Program-made: the position numbers and the translations under genes
From: Telmatactis stephensoni
Taxonomy: Eukaryota > Cnidaria > Anthozoa > Actiniaria > Isophelliidae
Assembly: GCA_029948255.1 (NCBI GenBank)
Contig: JALIZF010001871.1
Span: forward strand, 248,001 to 312,000
Reading direction: 5' to 3'
Length of the DNA: 64,000 bases
Part shown: positions 21,201 to 33,019 of the stretch, in pieces
How the letters are laid out: the number at the start of each line of letters is the position of its first letter
How positions within the stretch are numbered: the stretch's first letter is position 1
The notes under the pieces: model-generated
What the model was told of the DNA's origin: nothing
The model's input: only the letters and a program-made list of their open reading frames with translations
The model's database searches: none

Positions 21201-24200
21201 TAATTGTATTGAATGCACCTTACTGTGTGTTTGTTATTCTCTAGAATATACAACTACAAGGCAAGAAAAAGAATTTGTAACACTTACAACTAAAGCAAGA
21301 GGTAATACTTTATTCAGAATGGGTGGAGTTAGGGCTGAAAGCCATTGCAGATCTCAGTATTATTTGTACTGTATTGACTGCCTCTACATGTAATTAATGC
21401 CAATCTCTCATTCTTCAGCTTTGAAAAGCATCTTGTCTATGATCCCGTCAGAAATTGGTGACAGATCTAAATTTCTGCAAACCATCAAGTAAGCATGATT
21501 CCTTCCTTCCTTGAACACTACAGAATTCAATAGGAAGGTGATACCTACATTTAGGTGCAAAATAAATCATGAATTATACAGTATCTGTGTAACACCCTGA
21601 AGTTTTCTGGTGTATCTTATCAGCAAAGACCACAGGTTCCATTCTTATCAGGAGCTTAGATTTTATTAGTGTCGTATTTCTAGCGTTAGCAAACTGAATA
21701 ATTTATTGTTTATCATTCAACATTGCTATACCAAAATGTTAGACAACTTCTTGAGGAGTACCTCAAGCTGTCCAAGTGATAATCTGTACAATGTGACAAC
21801 AAGTGTTAGATGAGCATCTGTTGATTGAAAAGTCCCTGACAACAACAATTGTGGATAAGAGTTGTTATGTCGACCCTAAATTGAGAATTAATTAACAGGA
21901 AGAATTTACAGTCAAACTGAGAAAACTGTGAACACCTGAAAGATGACTGGAATGTGTTCTTGTTAATCCAATTCCTGGTAAAATAATACAAAAATTGAGT
22001 TTGAGAATAAATGGCATTGAAACAATAATTATTTTGGTGCAATACTGATCAACTTGTGATTTCAGTGTAGTTTTGAGAGATTACCCGTTAATAAAATTAA
22101 CAAATAGATTCCATTTTTCCGTGCGTCTGTACTCTAATCGATGCACAGATGACGTCAAAATGTGGTGAGAACAAAAAAGTACACCACGAGACGAAGTCGA
22201 GTGGCCTGACTGTTGTTCTCACCACATTTTGACATCTTCTGTGCATTGATTAGAGTACTTACAGACGCACGGAAAAATGGAATCTATCTGTTTTATATAA
22301 TATTTATCGAAACATTCCAACCAATCAGAGCGTGCGTAAGATTCAATGACGCCATCTATGTGTGTGTACTCTAATCACACATGGTTGTTCGACCAATCAG
22401 TGTGCGCATAATATGCCAATTATTATTGCTGCGAGCGAAGCGAGTAGCCTCCTATTCGGAACACAGTGTAATCTGTGGATGTCACTAGACGAACATGCGA
22501 TACATACAATCAGTGGTTCAAGTCCATACTGTATCGAGAGTCGATTCAAGGATGTCACTAGACGAACACGCGATACATACGATCAGCGATTCACATCTTT
22601 TCCTAAATAAACTAGCTTTTTAAAATCAGTTAGTTTTATAATCACATTGCCAACGCTAGCCGTTTGTGATTGTTTGAAAATTGCTTTACTCACAGTGCTA
22701 AATATTTTGAACTGTGTGTGTCCGACACTGATCCTGATCCTGAAGAATTATGTTTTGTAATTCAATATTGAAGGTCAACTAGCAGTTGTCGTCACACAAC
22801 GCACAGGAGATAGACAAGAAACATTTGATATATCAGAGAAAGCGGTGTACTTTCGTGAGTTTTAGGGGAACAGTTCTCCTAACGTGGATATACCACTAGC
22901 TGTTTTCTGCTCGCAGCATTTCACTTTCTATTAGAAACGGCTAGTTAATATAATTATTGTTTACAATGCAATGAACATTTCAGACATATTTTAAGAGTTC
23001 GCAGTTTTCCTAGTTGGACTCCAAATGTCTTTAGTTTTTTAGATATTTTTTAAGGTTCCCATAATTTTTTGGTTCCTTGTATCCCTTAAATTAACTAAAG
23101 GGACAACCTGCACTTCTTGGAAGATTTTATCCAATTGATGGGCCACCTGAGAATCTAAACAAAAGAAACTTTTGAAAATGGCAATGACAACAAGAGATTC
23201 TTTTGTTTTATCAAACCAATTAGATGACATCTCACAAGGAGGTGCAGATTATCTGTAACTAAAGGCTAATTTACACATTCAACAACCTTTGTATGGCACA
23301 GCACCCCTAGTTCTGGGCAAGTGGGCTCATCACTTTTGGTACGGCACTCATAATTGAAGGGTTCACTGTGAAAGTGACCTAAATAACTTCTTGATGAATG
23401 TCCAGAGATTAAGTTTTCCAGCATAGGAAAATTAATTATACAATTTTTATACCATTGAACAAATATTATCAAAAAGTCACTCAGGCCTTTTTCACGTGGA
23501 ACCCTTCAATTATCATTGTATGAACAGAAAATTTGTTGGCCTTATAGGGGGCTGTACCCAGAATAATTCATCCATGTGCAGATGTACAGGTGCCATACAT
23601 GCTAATATAAAAATTAGGTACTACCTAATAGCGGAGCTCCCATTTAAATATAATAATAATTTTAAATACTTTGTTTTATTTTGACGTTTTTGATTCAAAT
23701 GAATTGGGCTTGCTGTGGTAATAGGCAAACAAATATTGCATTTTGTTGTAAAAGTTGAAATAAAGACTATAGATCAAGCTTTATTTCTTGCCCTTCAGTC
23801 TCCTGAGAATTATAAGGCTTTCAACTCAGTGACCATAGTGATATTTATTCAGATATTTGTGTCAGATTTTATAATTGACTTAGTAGTAGTGCTTCATAAT
23901 TCTCAGAAATAGGATGCAAAAATCCCTCAAACTGATTTCATTCACATAAATACTGAACCTAATTCAACATCCTTCAATTAAACAATTAGACATTGCAGAA
24001 AATTATATTTAGATTTTTCTGTCTTGACAGTATTGTGGCATCTTGGTTTTTTTTTTATTATGTAGAGTAGAATAACACTGATAAATAGTTGTCTTTACAC
24101 GAAACAAGAATTCTCTCTTCCAGGTTACACTAATCATGACTTTAGATGAAATTGTAAAACAACTCAAAACAACTACTACCTAAAAGCAAAGCTCCAATTT

Positions 24201-26858
24201 CAATTTTAATTTTTTTATGTTCTTGATTCAAATGAATTGGGCTTCCTGTGGTAATTGAAAAAGTTGAAATGAAGATTATTTAAAAAGCATTTTTAAAATA
24301 AGTTTTGGTTTTGGTTTGTATATTGTATGGGCTTGTATGCTCAGTGACCTTTGTTACAGTAAATTTTAATATTCAGATTCACTGTCAGATTTCATAACTG
24401 ACTTTGTAAGGGTTCATAATTTTCAGAAATAGAAAGCAAAATCTCCAAAACATTTTTTTAAATTGATACAAGTAATTAAACCTTTTCGACATCCTGAATA
24501 TTACAGAACAACATACATTGATTTGTCTGTCTTCACTATATTTGTGACATCTTGTTTTTTGTGGTTGTTGTTGTTATTTTGTTTTGTTATTTAATGTAGA
24601 AAAGAATGACACACTAGCTAGGCGAATACTTGTCTCCCACTTTTCTCTTCCAGATTACACTGATAATACAATTTAAAGTGATTATAAAAACAGCTAATTG
24701 AAATAACAAGAAAACAAGGAATTAAGCATTTTCAGTCTGTATTTAAGGCTTCACAGGGCTCACTGAGCAACTTCATCCAGATGAATAAAGTATAAAAACA
24801 ATTCTAGTTTGCATGGCAAAATTCCTTCTTTTTTTCCTGTCAATTGTTTCATTAAATTCCAGACCAAAACTTGAGCTGTATTTACACATTAGTGGGGTTG
24901 AAATAAGTTCAAAATCAATTTTTTTACTAATTTTATTATTATTAGAACTAGTGCAAAAAGTTCACCGTAAAACAAAATGTCGTTGTACATTATTTTCATG
25001 TAAGGCTTGATCGAGTGTTTCTTTAAACTTGGCCACAGTTCAACGTGCATAAAAGGTTTTTTTAAGTCATCAATCCCAAATCAAAGATAAAAGATCAAAT
25101 ATAGGTACAAGAGACTTTTTGATATCATTTTCTGGCCAGGGTCTTTACCTTGAAGTGCTTTCCTTGTTGTCTTTTCGAAGCATACTGGTCCTTGTTTCAC
25201 GCTCAATGCAGACGATTCTTGATTTATTTCCAACTTTGGCTAGATTTTTAAGCAGCTTTATTGAAGGCATCTTCACGAAACGAAGAATACACGATCCTCA
25301 ATGACTTATTCATTATGAGGAATTTTTTTAAACTACGAATCCAACTAAAAAGTCGTCCAACTTTGAAAATATCCTCTGTGTCTTTCGTCTTTCGAGCAGT
25401 TTTTGAAACGACACCAGGCCCGAAAAAAATTCAAACGTACGGTTTTTTTCGCTTTAACCTGTCAAGATTGGCACAGATTAATGTTCATCAAAATCGCTAA
25501 ATTTTTACGAGGTTTCGAGAATACTACTTTTAAGCTTTGCAAGTTAAAACTGCAAGGAAACTTGTAAATTTTCAGTTTTCAAAGTGTCAGCGCGCGTCAA
25601 GTTGGCGCCAAAAAGCAATCAGCCAATCAGCATCGCGATGTACACGGACGTATGTACGGACGTATGTATGTATGTATGTATGTATGTACGGACGGACGTA
25701 CAGCCGTTGGGCTCCCTGTGTGTCCATGAAAAATCAACTCGATGGGTTACCATTTTTTCTTAGGTATGGTGCTCCGCTCGCGCGGGCCTTTGGCCCGCGC
25801 GGGAGCTCCGCTATAAATTAGCTATATAGATTACATAGGTAGTCATGTAAATCAAACTTAAGATAGAATTTCCCTATTACTGTTGTTGTTGTACAGAGAC
25901 ATCGCCAGTGCTATTAGAGAACTTCTTGATGCAGTCAATGAAGTTCTGAGGAACTGTCAGAATGTTGGCAAGATGCCACAGTATAAAAGGGTAAGATGGT
26001 GGTGGTTAGACTGCACTTATGAGGGGAGAGACAAAATTATTAATAATGTGATAATATTACTTCCTCAGGTACTGGAACACAACAAGAAAGAGTTTGTGAA
26101 GTATTCAAAAAGCTTTAGTGACACTCTCAAGCAGTATTTTAAAGATGGAAAGTTAGTACTTACAGTTACTAGAGAGAACCATATTTACTCATTTAAGCTC
26201 CACGGCACTTATTTTTGGAATTTCTGATTTTCTGCTTATTCTGGGGCAGTGTTAATTCAAAGATGGCATTTATTTAAAAAATCATGATATTTGATAACAA
26301 AATTAACATTTCTCAAATTTCACTATTTTTAACTTAAGCATTGAGTTTTAACATCCTAACTTGTTTTTTCCCCAATTTAGTTAAATAGTTTGATATTGCT
26401 GCCATTAAGTGCCACATTATAATTGTGAGAATCAATGCAGTGTATATTTAAGTGCAGAGAATTTTGCTCTCAGATACAGCACTTAATCAGGGGTGGGGTT
26501 GAATTTTGAGACATTATATCATTCTTGAACTTATCCATAGATTCTGTGTAAAGTTTGGTTACTTTAATTTAGGCCCATTTCAATTTTCAAACTTTTGCCA
26601 TGTCAAATGCATTGAAAACAGTGGATAATTAGATGGCCTTCTTTGATGTTATTAGATTTGAGGCAGCTAAAGTTTGATGTCTGGACTGGGCCTTAGGGTT
26701 CATTTCAAAAACCCACATACTGTTGAGTTGTCATACTGTCGAGTTGTAAAATATCTCTTTTTACTTGTAGGGCTGATGCTGTATATGTCAGTGCCAATCG
26801 CCTTATCAACCAAACAAACAATATCCTGTACACATTCAAACTTGCTGGAGGTAGCTAG
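18220..26858 (+). CDS. PDCD10: Programmed cell death protein 10 (CCM3) orthologue
   Basis: Nine exons: 18220-18297, 18741-18800, 18936-18993, 19247-19306, 21245-21301, 21419-21488, 25897-25990, 26069-26151 and 26771-26858 (stop TAG). All have AG/GT borders and matching phases. They total 648 nt and 215 residues, against 212 in human. Diagnostic blocks are [16 protein letters not shown] in the N-terminal dimerisation helices, [33 protein letters not shown], and [20 protein letters not shown] with [11 protein letters not shown] in the C-terminal FAT-homology helical bundle. Known role: scaffold that binds GCKIII (STK24/25/26) kinases, striatins (STRIPAK) and CCM2, acting in cytoskeletal, Golgi and junction signalling. 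The ATG at 18220 was chosen because it opens the first exon and gives a family-length protein. Intron 6 (21489-25896) is the longest and carries a roughly 2.2-kb TIR element. Confidence 0.96.
19986..20174. mobile_element. MITE with TGTAGTTCCAGAAAATAT terminus, copy 2
   Basis: Perfect 21-bp inverted ends at 19986-20006 and 20154-20174. Internal blocks are shared with 14423-14604 but in opposite orientation. Lies in PDCD10 intron 4. Confidence 0.8.
20352..20541. mobile_element. MITE with GGGACTGGTCATTATTTACA terminus
   Basis: The left end GGGACTGGTCATTATTTACA, followed by a run of G and GGCTGGTGGAAATGA, is mirrored on the right by TTTCCACCAGCCCCCC and CCTGTAAATAATATATGACC. A related copy lies at 28508-28640. 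Confidence 0.7.
20636..21141 (-). mobile_element. Foldback MITE, one full and one degenerate copy
   Basis: 20835-21141 is the reverse-complement counterpart of the element at 36302-36592 (shared TATAAACATGGTAGCCAGCC-type block, GACATGGCTCGCTCAAAAAA, AAGCAATATAAAACGATCGC and ACGCGCGCG ends). 20636-20830 is a diverged copy beside it. The interior is itself palindromic: GATGTAGAGCA with GTGATATAAACA, and their complements. Confidence 0.75.
22106..22285. mobile_element. Palindromic MITE, 25-bp perfect termini
   Basis: 22106-22130 and 22261-22285 are perfect inverted copies (starting AGATTCCATTTTTCCGTGCG). The similarity continues inward (ATGCACAGATGACGTCA against TGACATCTTCTGTGCAT) to a short unpaired centre. 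A single-arm relative is at about 54568-54626. Confidence 0.85.
23629..25813. mobile_element. Non-autonomous TIR element of about 2.2 kb in PDCD10 intron 6
   Basis: A perfect 13-bp inverted terminus TAGCGGAGCTCCC lies at 23629-23641 and 25801-25813. The left part contains a diverged direct duplication of about 540 bp (GATTCAAATGAATTGGGCTT at about 23693 and again at about 24225). The right part has (GTAT)n with GTACGGACG repeats near 25645-25695 and a strong GC-rich hairpin (CGCGCGGGCC / GGCCCGCGCG) at 25778-25801. No transposase frame is visible. Confidence 0.55.
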
Positions 26859-27107
26859 ATATAACTCACTGTGCATGACCTATTGATTAATATACTCAAG
26901 GTAGAGACATTTAAACTTCAATGCAATGAAAGCAACATCATCTGGAAAATGTCACAATTGTATTTGTGATTTCCTTCAATTCATCAGAAAGAATGCTATT
27001 CAAGGTTATGTTGAAGTTCATATAAGTTGTGATGTTATATCAACTGTACATACTTTGTTTTCTACCTGGACCTCTAAGAAAGGGTTGTTTTTGCCAGTGG
27101 CATATGG

Positions 27108-27246
27108 AGTAGATTTCATATGACTGTAAAAACGGCTGCATGGTCACAGCATGGTTACGGCAGGAATTTCCAATGTTTTTATAGACATCATTTCACGGAT
27201 ACGATCACGGCACAATGCAGTCCATTTCACACTCATAAGTCTGCTC
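27108..27246. mobile_element. MITE of the GACTGTGAAAA family, copy 2
   Basis: Ends GAGTAGATTTCATATGACTG and TTTCACACTCATAAGTCTGC are imperfect inverted repeats. The interior matches 27892-28022 closely. Confidence 0.7.
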
Positions 27247-27891
27247 TTATGACTGGATATGCCTGGCAAAAGCTTGACCTTGTGCATGGGGGCTTACATT
27301 GGATCTTATTTGGGATCTTATTAATTAAAAGTACAAATGACACAGATTTTTATTCCTCTTTAACAAAGCTGTGATATACAACAATCTGGTTTATTTAATG
27401 TAATTCAATGTAATATGTGTATACAGCAGACCATACCAACCAGGAGACTAAGATGTGCATCATGTGATGTGATGTGCCCTGTGTTCTGGCTATTTTTAGA
27501 TCACCATCTGCTTGTGAGTGCTGAAAATTTTCAAATATGTGTCATGCATTGGCTTCATTGCATGCTGACAGCATTTGAATAGAGATCTAAAAACAGCTCA
27601 AATGCAGACATGTCAATTGAGCTTCCAAAGGTTTTTATTGGTCTCAGCTCCCAGGTTATGCTTGCCTGGTGTATATTTTTTGGATGACATTTCAAAATGT
27701 TAGTACCAGCATAATACAAATCACATGCACTAGATGCAAAACCCATTCAATTAGACCATCAAAAGGCCATGAAAATAGTACCAATGGAAAACCTGGGAAT
27801 ATCCTGGGAATTTGCCATGAATAAATTCACAGGATATTCATGGCTTTTCAGTTTTTTTCTTTAATAAGTGTGCTAAAAACATTTATTTGAT

Positions 27892-28022
27892 AGAGTAGAT
27901 TTCATATGACTGTGAAAATGGCACTGCATGATCACAGCAAGGTTACGGTGGGAATTTCGAATGTTTTTATAGACAACACAGCTGCACTGTGTAGTCCGTT
28001 TCACACTCATACAAAATCTGCT
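27892..28022. mobile_element. MITE of the GACTGTGAAAA family, copy 3
   Basis: Same termini and interior as 27108-27246 (AGAGTAGATTTCATATGACT ... CACACTCATACAAAATCTGC). Confidence 0.7.
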
Positions 28023-28299
28023 GTAATGAGCAGTAAATTACTGTCAGTGGTGGTCTGTGTACATCAGTTTGTGCTTGATAGAATTGTGTTATCATCAATT
28101 GCCAGACTTTGCACACTGATAAAATGCAAAATGTATGTGCACCCTTGTTATAAGAAATACAACAGTTACTTTAACTAAACATTTCCTTCTGGAAACCTGT
28201 TTCACACTCCCAAAAACTATTTAGCATTTTTCGTTCCCAAGGGGCACTCATTATATCTGTGAAATAAAAATGAAAGGAATTATATACGTGTACAATGGA

Positions 28300-28400
28300 A
28301 TGCTGGAAAAAATCCAAACCCCCAGCAGGAATCAAGCCCACAATCCTCCAATGACCAGTTGGGTGCTCTATCCACTGAGCTATGGGAGACTCACATGGTG
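28300..28400 (-). mobile_element. tRNA-like sequence, probable SINE head
   Basis: The reverse complement has TAGCTCAGTGGATAGAGC (box A) and GGGCTTGATTCC (box B) with tRNA-like spacing. The arms do not form a convincing full cloverleaf, so a SINE or tRNA pseudogene is more likely than a functional tRNA. Confidence 0.45.
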
Positions 28401-28507
28401 AGCAGGTCACAGGCTTGGGTTATGTGTCACAATTAAGGACTACACATCTTGTGAGTACACAGGACAACAATCAAACACTACATTACCTGCATCATGTGAG
28501 CACCTTA

Positions 28508-28640
28508 GGGACCGGTCATTATTTACAGGGAGGGGAGGCTGGTGGAAATGAGCATTCTCTTATAACAATAATGCAGTGTGTGCATGAAAAATGATGACCC
28601 CACCCCCCATATTTCCACCAGTCCCCCCCCCCCCCACCCC
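28508..28640. mobile_element. MITE with GGGACCGGTCATTATTTACA terminus
   Basis: The left end and GGCTGGTGGAAATGAG match the element at 20352-20541. The right side has TATTTCCACCAGTCCCCCCC and then degenerates. Confidence 0.6.
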
Positions 28641-28860
28641 CTCCCCACCAATAGCTGCATATTATAGCTGATCTAAAGACGGCGGTTTTTGCAAAGTATA
28701 TATCACGTGACCATGTATATGTTCCGTTGTAGAAACCTGTTTTTGTTATTTTTTTTGTTTTTTGCTTTTTTAGAATATTTTGAACATAATTTCTATGATC
28801 GGTTGTTTCCTCCATTGCAACTACTGGCTCGACTGAACTGGCCGCTACTATGTTCTAAAC

Positions 28861-29097
28861 ATGCAAATACAACGATACATATTCTAAACATGCAAATACA
28901 ATGCATTTTCTAAGCATGCAAATACAACTAGATATATATTCTAATCATGCAAATACAACTAGATATTCTAAACATGCAAATACAACTAGATATTCTAAAC
29001 ATGCAAATACAACTAGATATTCTAAACATGCAAATACAACTAGATATTCTAAACATGCAAATGCAACTAGATATTCTAAACATACAAATACAACTAT
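28861..29097 (+). repeat. 27-bp tandem repeat carrying octamer ATGCAAAT
   Basis: About eight units, each with ATGCAAAT (or a variant ATACAAAT), followed by ACAACTAGATATTCTAAAC. Octamer starts at 28861, 28891, 28916, 28947, 28974, 29001, 29028 and 29055. Spacing is exactly 27 bp from 28947 onward. ATGCAAAT is the classical POU/Oct binding octamer; any binding here is inference. Confidence 0.9.
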
Positions 29098-29455
29098 GCA
29101 TATAACGATTCCCAGCGACCTTGAAAAGTCAGGGAATTCTTAAAATTTCTCAAGGTCAGGGAATTGTCAGGGAATTTGAATGTGGTCAGGGAAATTGTCA
29201 AAATGTTACAAAAGTCAGTGAAAAGTCAGGGAATTTTGGGTTGGAAAGGTCGAACAGCCCTTTTTAATAGCAGCTTGGCTGTGGAATTCCACAAACCTTA
29301 ACCACTTAATTCCGCAGATAGATATTGGTGGAATAGGTAGAATTGGTGGAACTAAAAAGTCGGTGAAAAATGGGATTTGGTCAGTGAAAAGCCAGGGAAT
29401 TTTGTTTTACCAGGAGAGTGGGAATGCTGTATAATAAATATGCAGTATTAATTAA

Positions 29456-29585
29456 ATGGAGGGATTTCATGGCAGCCATGTTTGTGGGCAAGTGCAACAG
29501 AAAGTTGAATAAAAAAGATTTTATTTCTCTTGGGCGAAAATCACTTATTTTGACCGCAAGCATGTCAGCCGTGAAATCCCTCCAT
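29456..29585. mobile_element. MITE with ATGGAGGGATTTCA terminus
   Basis: ATGGAGGGATTTCA at the left and its complement TGAAATCCCTCCAT at the right enclose about 100 bp; the arms are partly complementary further in (CAGCCATGTTTGTGG / GACCGCAAGCATG). Confidence 0.65.
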
Positions 29586-29641
29586 ACACAGTCTATCACG
29601 TGACATATACTTTGTAAAAGTATATTTGTAACCGCCAACCT

Positions 29642-29785
29642 AAGGCCCGGTTCACGACCACATAAGCATAGACAAAAGCAATTTTTATCGGTTCACACAC
29701 GCAACATAACGTCATAAGCATAAGCATAAGAAATTGGAAAAGTTTTGTTTCTTATGCTTATGCCTATGTCGTGTGAACCGAGCCT
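29642..29785. mobile_element. MITE with GGCCCGGTTCAC terminus
   Basis: AGGCCCGGTTCACGACCACA at the left mirrors TGTCGTGTGAACCGAGCCT at the right. The centre repeats CATAAGCATAAG. A related left end (TAGTTCACACTAGCGACATA) is at about 39985. Confidence 0.7.
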
Positions 29786-30180
29786 AAGGTAAACGTCGTA
29801 GCGTAGTCAGGAAACAAAGGCAAAAAATCGTGTTTCTAAGATCGACCGTTTGGATTAACCAACTCAGCGGTTTTTTGTTTTTTTGTTTTGTTTTTTTTGT
29901 TTCACGTTTGATTTTTGAAATAGGTGTATCACACATCAAAATTGATCGGACTTCTTGGTGTCTAGTTTTTCTGAATAAAATCAGGGTGATGATTTCAAAT
30001 ACTTGTATCAATTAAGTTTGGAGTACCTAGGCGGACTCACTCTGGGAGTTCTTTCTGATAAATTTAATTTTTGTCTGTCTTTTTTTTTTCTTGTCCAAGT
30101 GTTCGTACGAACTCTAAGGTCTAAAAAAATCAAACTATCAAAAAACGCCGAGATAACCTTGAAAGTGAGTCAAAACCTCT

Positions 30181-30320
30181 GGGCCCGGTTGTACGAAGGT
30201 TGGATAAAGTTATCCACCGGATAAGAGTTATCCACTGTATAGATTTTGTATAGATTTTATCCGCTGGATAAGGATTTATCCGCTGGATAGCGCTATTCAC
30301 CCTTCGTACAACCGGACCCT
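30181..30320. mobile_element. MITE with GGGCCCGGTTGTACGAAGG terminus
   Basis: The inverted ends are at 30181-30199 and 30301-30320 (CCTTCGTACAACCGGACCCT). The interior consists of repeated TATCCGCTGGATAA-like palindromes. Confidence 0.75.
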
Positions 30321-31001
30321 GGTCTCCAGGGTAATTTTTAGAGGGGCAGGGTAAGGATTTTTCTTCCTTCAGGGGGAGGGTGGAGAAAAATACTGGTCGA
30401 AAAGGAATACAATGGATGGAAGGTTATTGGAAGAGAGGGATAAACAATTGTGATTGTTGCGGGAGGGAGGGAAACCAATGGGCATAGAATTTTGCTTTAT
30501 GTCATTTGGTATTAGATTAAACTCTGGATAAGACAATCATTTAGTGATGTTGTCTGTGTGTTCAATAAACCGTTCACATCATATCGCGACCGATCTTGAA
30601 CTTCAACTTATCGACCTCAAAAGCACTTTATTTCTCTAAATGGATTCACTGTAAAGATTGATTAAGTAGAGTACGTAGATCAGTATGTGCTATCAGATGA
30701 AACAGCGAAATTCCTTGTTTCAATCCACCCAGGGGGCATTTTAATATTGTCTGAAAACTAAGATGGCTAGACAATTAAGCAAAGTGATAGCACTACGCTG
30801 GTATGGGGGAGATGCATGGATGGATTAATGGACGGATGTAAAAAGAGATAGGTGAATTACGACGTCAAAGCTTTTAGAGTAAATGAAAGTGTCAACTGAG
30901 ATATTGAATTATGGAAAATATTAAATGGAGAAATAAAACGATAATGAAATATGTAGTGAAGAGTAATTGAATAAAGGTATGAAAGTGTTTTAATTATAGC
31001 A

Positions 31002-31285
31002 AACTGATGAAAATAGATGGACATTTTTTGTGATTAGATCAATGAATACTGGAATAGATGATCATAATATTATCCTTGACATGGTTGCTTCCGTGCTGTA
31101 TTCGTGCCGAGGCCTCGCTCTTACAGTCGGAGATCCTAAAGGGTGTAAAACATGTAAAAACTGATGAAAAAATTGGAATATTTATATAATTAGATCAATG
31201 AATGTATAAATGATTATAACAATATTATATCCTTAACAAGGTTATTTCTGTCCTGTATTCGTGAAGGCCTCCTAAAGCTTGTAAA
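31002..31285. repeat. Diverged direct duplication
   Basis: Blocks AACTGATGAAAA, TTAGATCAATGAAT, ATTATCCTT, CTGTATTCGTG and AGGCCTC recur in the same order about 150-165 bp apart. Confidence 0.5.
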
Positions 31286-32797
31286 AATAACAAACTCCCC
31301 TACCAGTGTGACTCGGACAATATGTGGTTATACTGTTCTACAAATGGCTGCTTAATTGGGGGCAGAGAGCGATAGATGAAGGATCGTAAAGCTCCGACTG
31401 ATTCCATTTATATTTAAGATGCAAAACCAAGCCAATATAACATCATGATGCCCTACGAGTTGAAACACGAAACAAAACAATTGGAAACTAATAACGGTGT
31501 TCGGCGTCAAAATACTCAAAATTTACTGCATTTCTCACCGTCCTGTCTTATTTGACAAATGACAATTCCTTACTGCAAAACTGTAAAACGTTGGTCAAAC
31601 TTCTTGCATGCGATCACAACATGATCTTAGTTTAGGGAGGTTGTCGCTTGCAAGATTGTTCTTATCAGTACAAAAATATAGAACCGCAAGAGATTTACAG
31701 ATTGCATCATGTTTGCGAGGTGGCTGACCGCTTAAAATTGAGTAGTTGTAGCTACAGAACTTGATAAGTCATGGCTTCTAAAAGTCAAATTCAATTTTAT
31801 GAATTTTCATGTTCGATTACTTTGTGGTATGCCTGACATTGGATAAGCAAACGTCACCGAAATCACTTTATTTGCCCAATCTCATGATTTATTGAATTTA
31901 TATTTCTCCTATTTAGCGCTATTAGACCAAAGAATAGCTAGGTGTGGCATTAGAATTCTAAAAAAATGACTTATGAAAAGAAAATTAACCGCTGTTTTAG
32001 TAGCGTTGTAAGATAAACTCATAAGACTTTGGCATTTGGTATAGCTAAATAGTTCTTATTTATTAATAGCGCCAAACTGATAGACTTCGATGAGTTGCTC
32101 TTGAAATATTTGTAATGAGCACCGAAGAATTTGTTTTTGCTGATTTCGTGTACTGTAATCAAAAACCGCGAAAAAAATGTTCTATTTACGGGATCATTTG
32201 AGAAAATCATTGTACACAATTCTTTGTATTAAAGTATAATTCTTTATTTATAAATGTATTTCTATACAATGCACTGTCGTGTTGTGTTATTTTTCTGTCA
32301 TATAGCGTTTCCGATGATATGAAAAAACAGTTTTCTTTAACACCTCGTGTTTTGTTTTGTCGCTGACATTTTGTCTGGTTGTTATTTTGTTTCGATTTTT
32401 CTTGCGAATTCACAAAAATAAATTCCTACTTTACTTAAAACGTTTCTCTTAAAGCGAGATTTTTCGCTCCCCATCAGTTCAGCCAACACTTTGCTTCATT
32501 AAGTTCTACTCTAAAGCCCCAATAAAGCTTTTAGGCTAATCACTATCATCGCTAAACGATAACTACTGTGGCATCCGCGCGTTGAATCACTCAACTTCCA
32601 TTGTCAATGTAAAAGTAAAAACATCCATCAATATATAAAAGTCCATTACGTCTTACATGCACATTCATTCATGTTGACGACCAATCCTTGACTCCAAGCA
32701 TTCTTTTCTTCATTCAATGATGAAAGCTTTTACTGATGGCTTGGATACAGCTCCATCAAGCAGCACTTTAGAACGCGCTCAGCCACGAATATAAATA

Positions 32798-33019
32798 TCA
32801 TACCATAGATTCACAATTATCTGGAATGTCCATGAGCTCCTGGCAGCGTTTTTCGACCGAATCGGTGCCGAAAGAAGGTGCCGGATCGGCTAGATAGTCC
32901 GTCTCCTTCGTCTTATGGAGTTCATAACAGGTCTTGGATAAAGAACAGATCATGTAGAAAATAGCGATTGCCAGTAGTGAGCCAAAAATACTCAGAAGTA
33001 TGATAGATATCATTGTCAA
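32798..33019 (-). CDS. Candidate small single-pass membrane protein (73 aa)
   Basis: An intronless frame of 73 codons. Residues 4-26 (ISIILLSIFGSLLAIAIFYM and onward) form one clear membrane segment. A 45-residue hydrophilic tail follows, with acidic and Cys residues (KETDYLADPAPSFGTDSVEK). I recognise no family. Support is limited to composition: a well-formed membrane anchor and a tail of ordinary amino-acid use. It could equally be a chance frame or one exon of a larger gene. No neighbour gene links to it. Confidence 0.25.
   Translation of the reverse strand: MTMISIILLSIFGSLLAIAIFYMICSLSKTCYELHKTKETDYLADPAPSFGTDSVEKRCQELMDIPDNCESMV

Larger units (their letters stand above)
26859..32797. 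other. Intergenic, repeat-rich, no supported gene
   Basis: Beyond the PDCD10 3' UTR the stretch holds MITEs (27108-27246, 27892-28022, 28508-28640, 29456-29585, 29642-29785, 30181-30320), a tRNA-like SINE head (28300-28400), the 27-bp octamer repeat (28861-29097) and a diverged direct duplication at about 31002-31285. Reading frames here are short and show no family signal. Confidence 0.6.
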
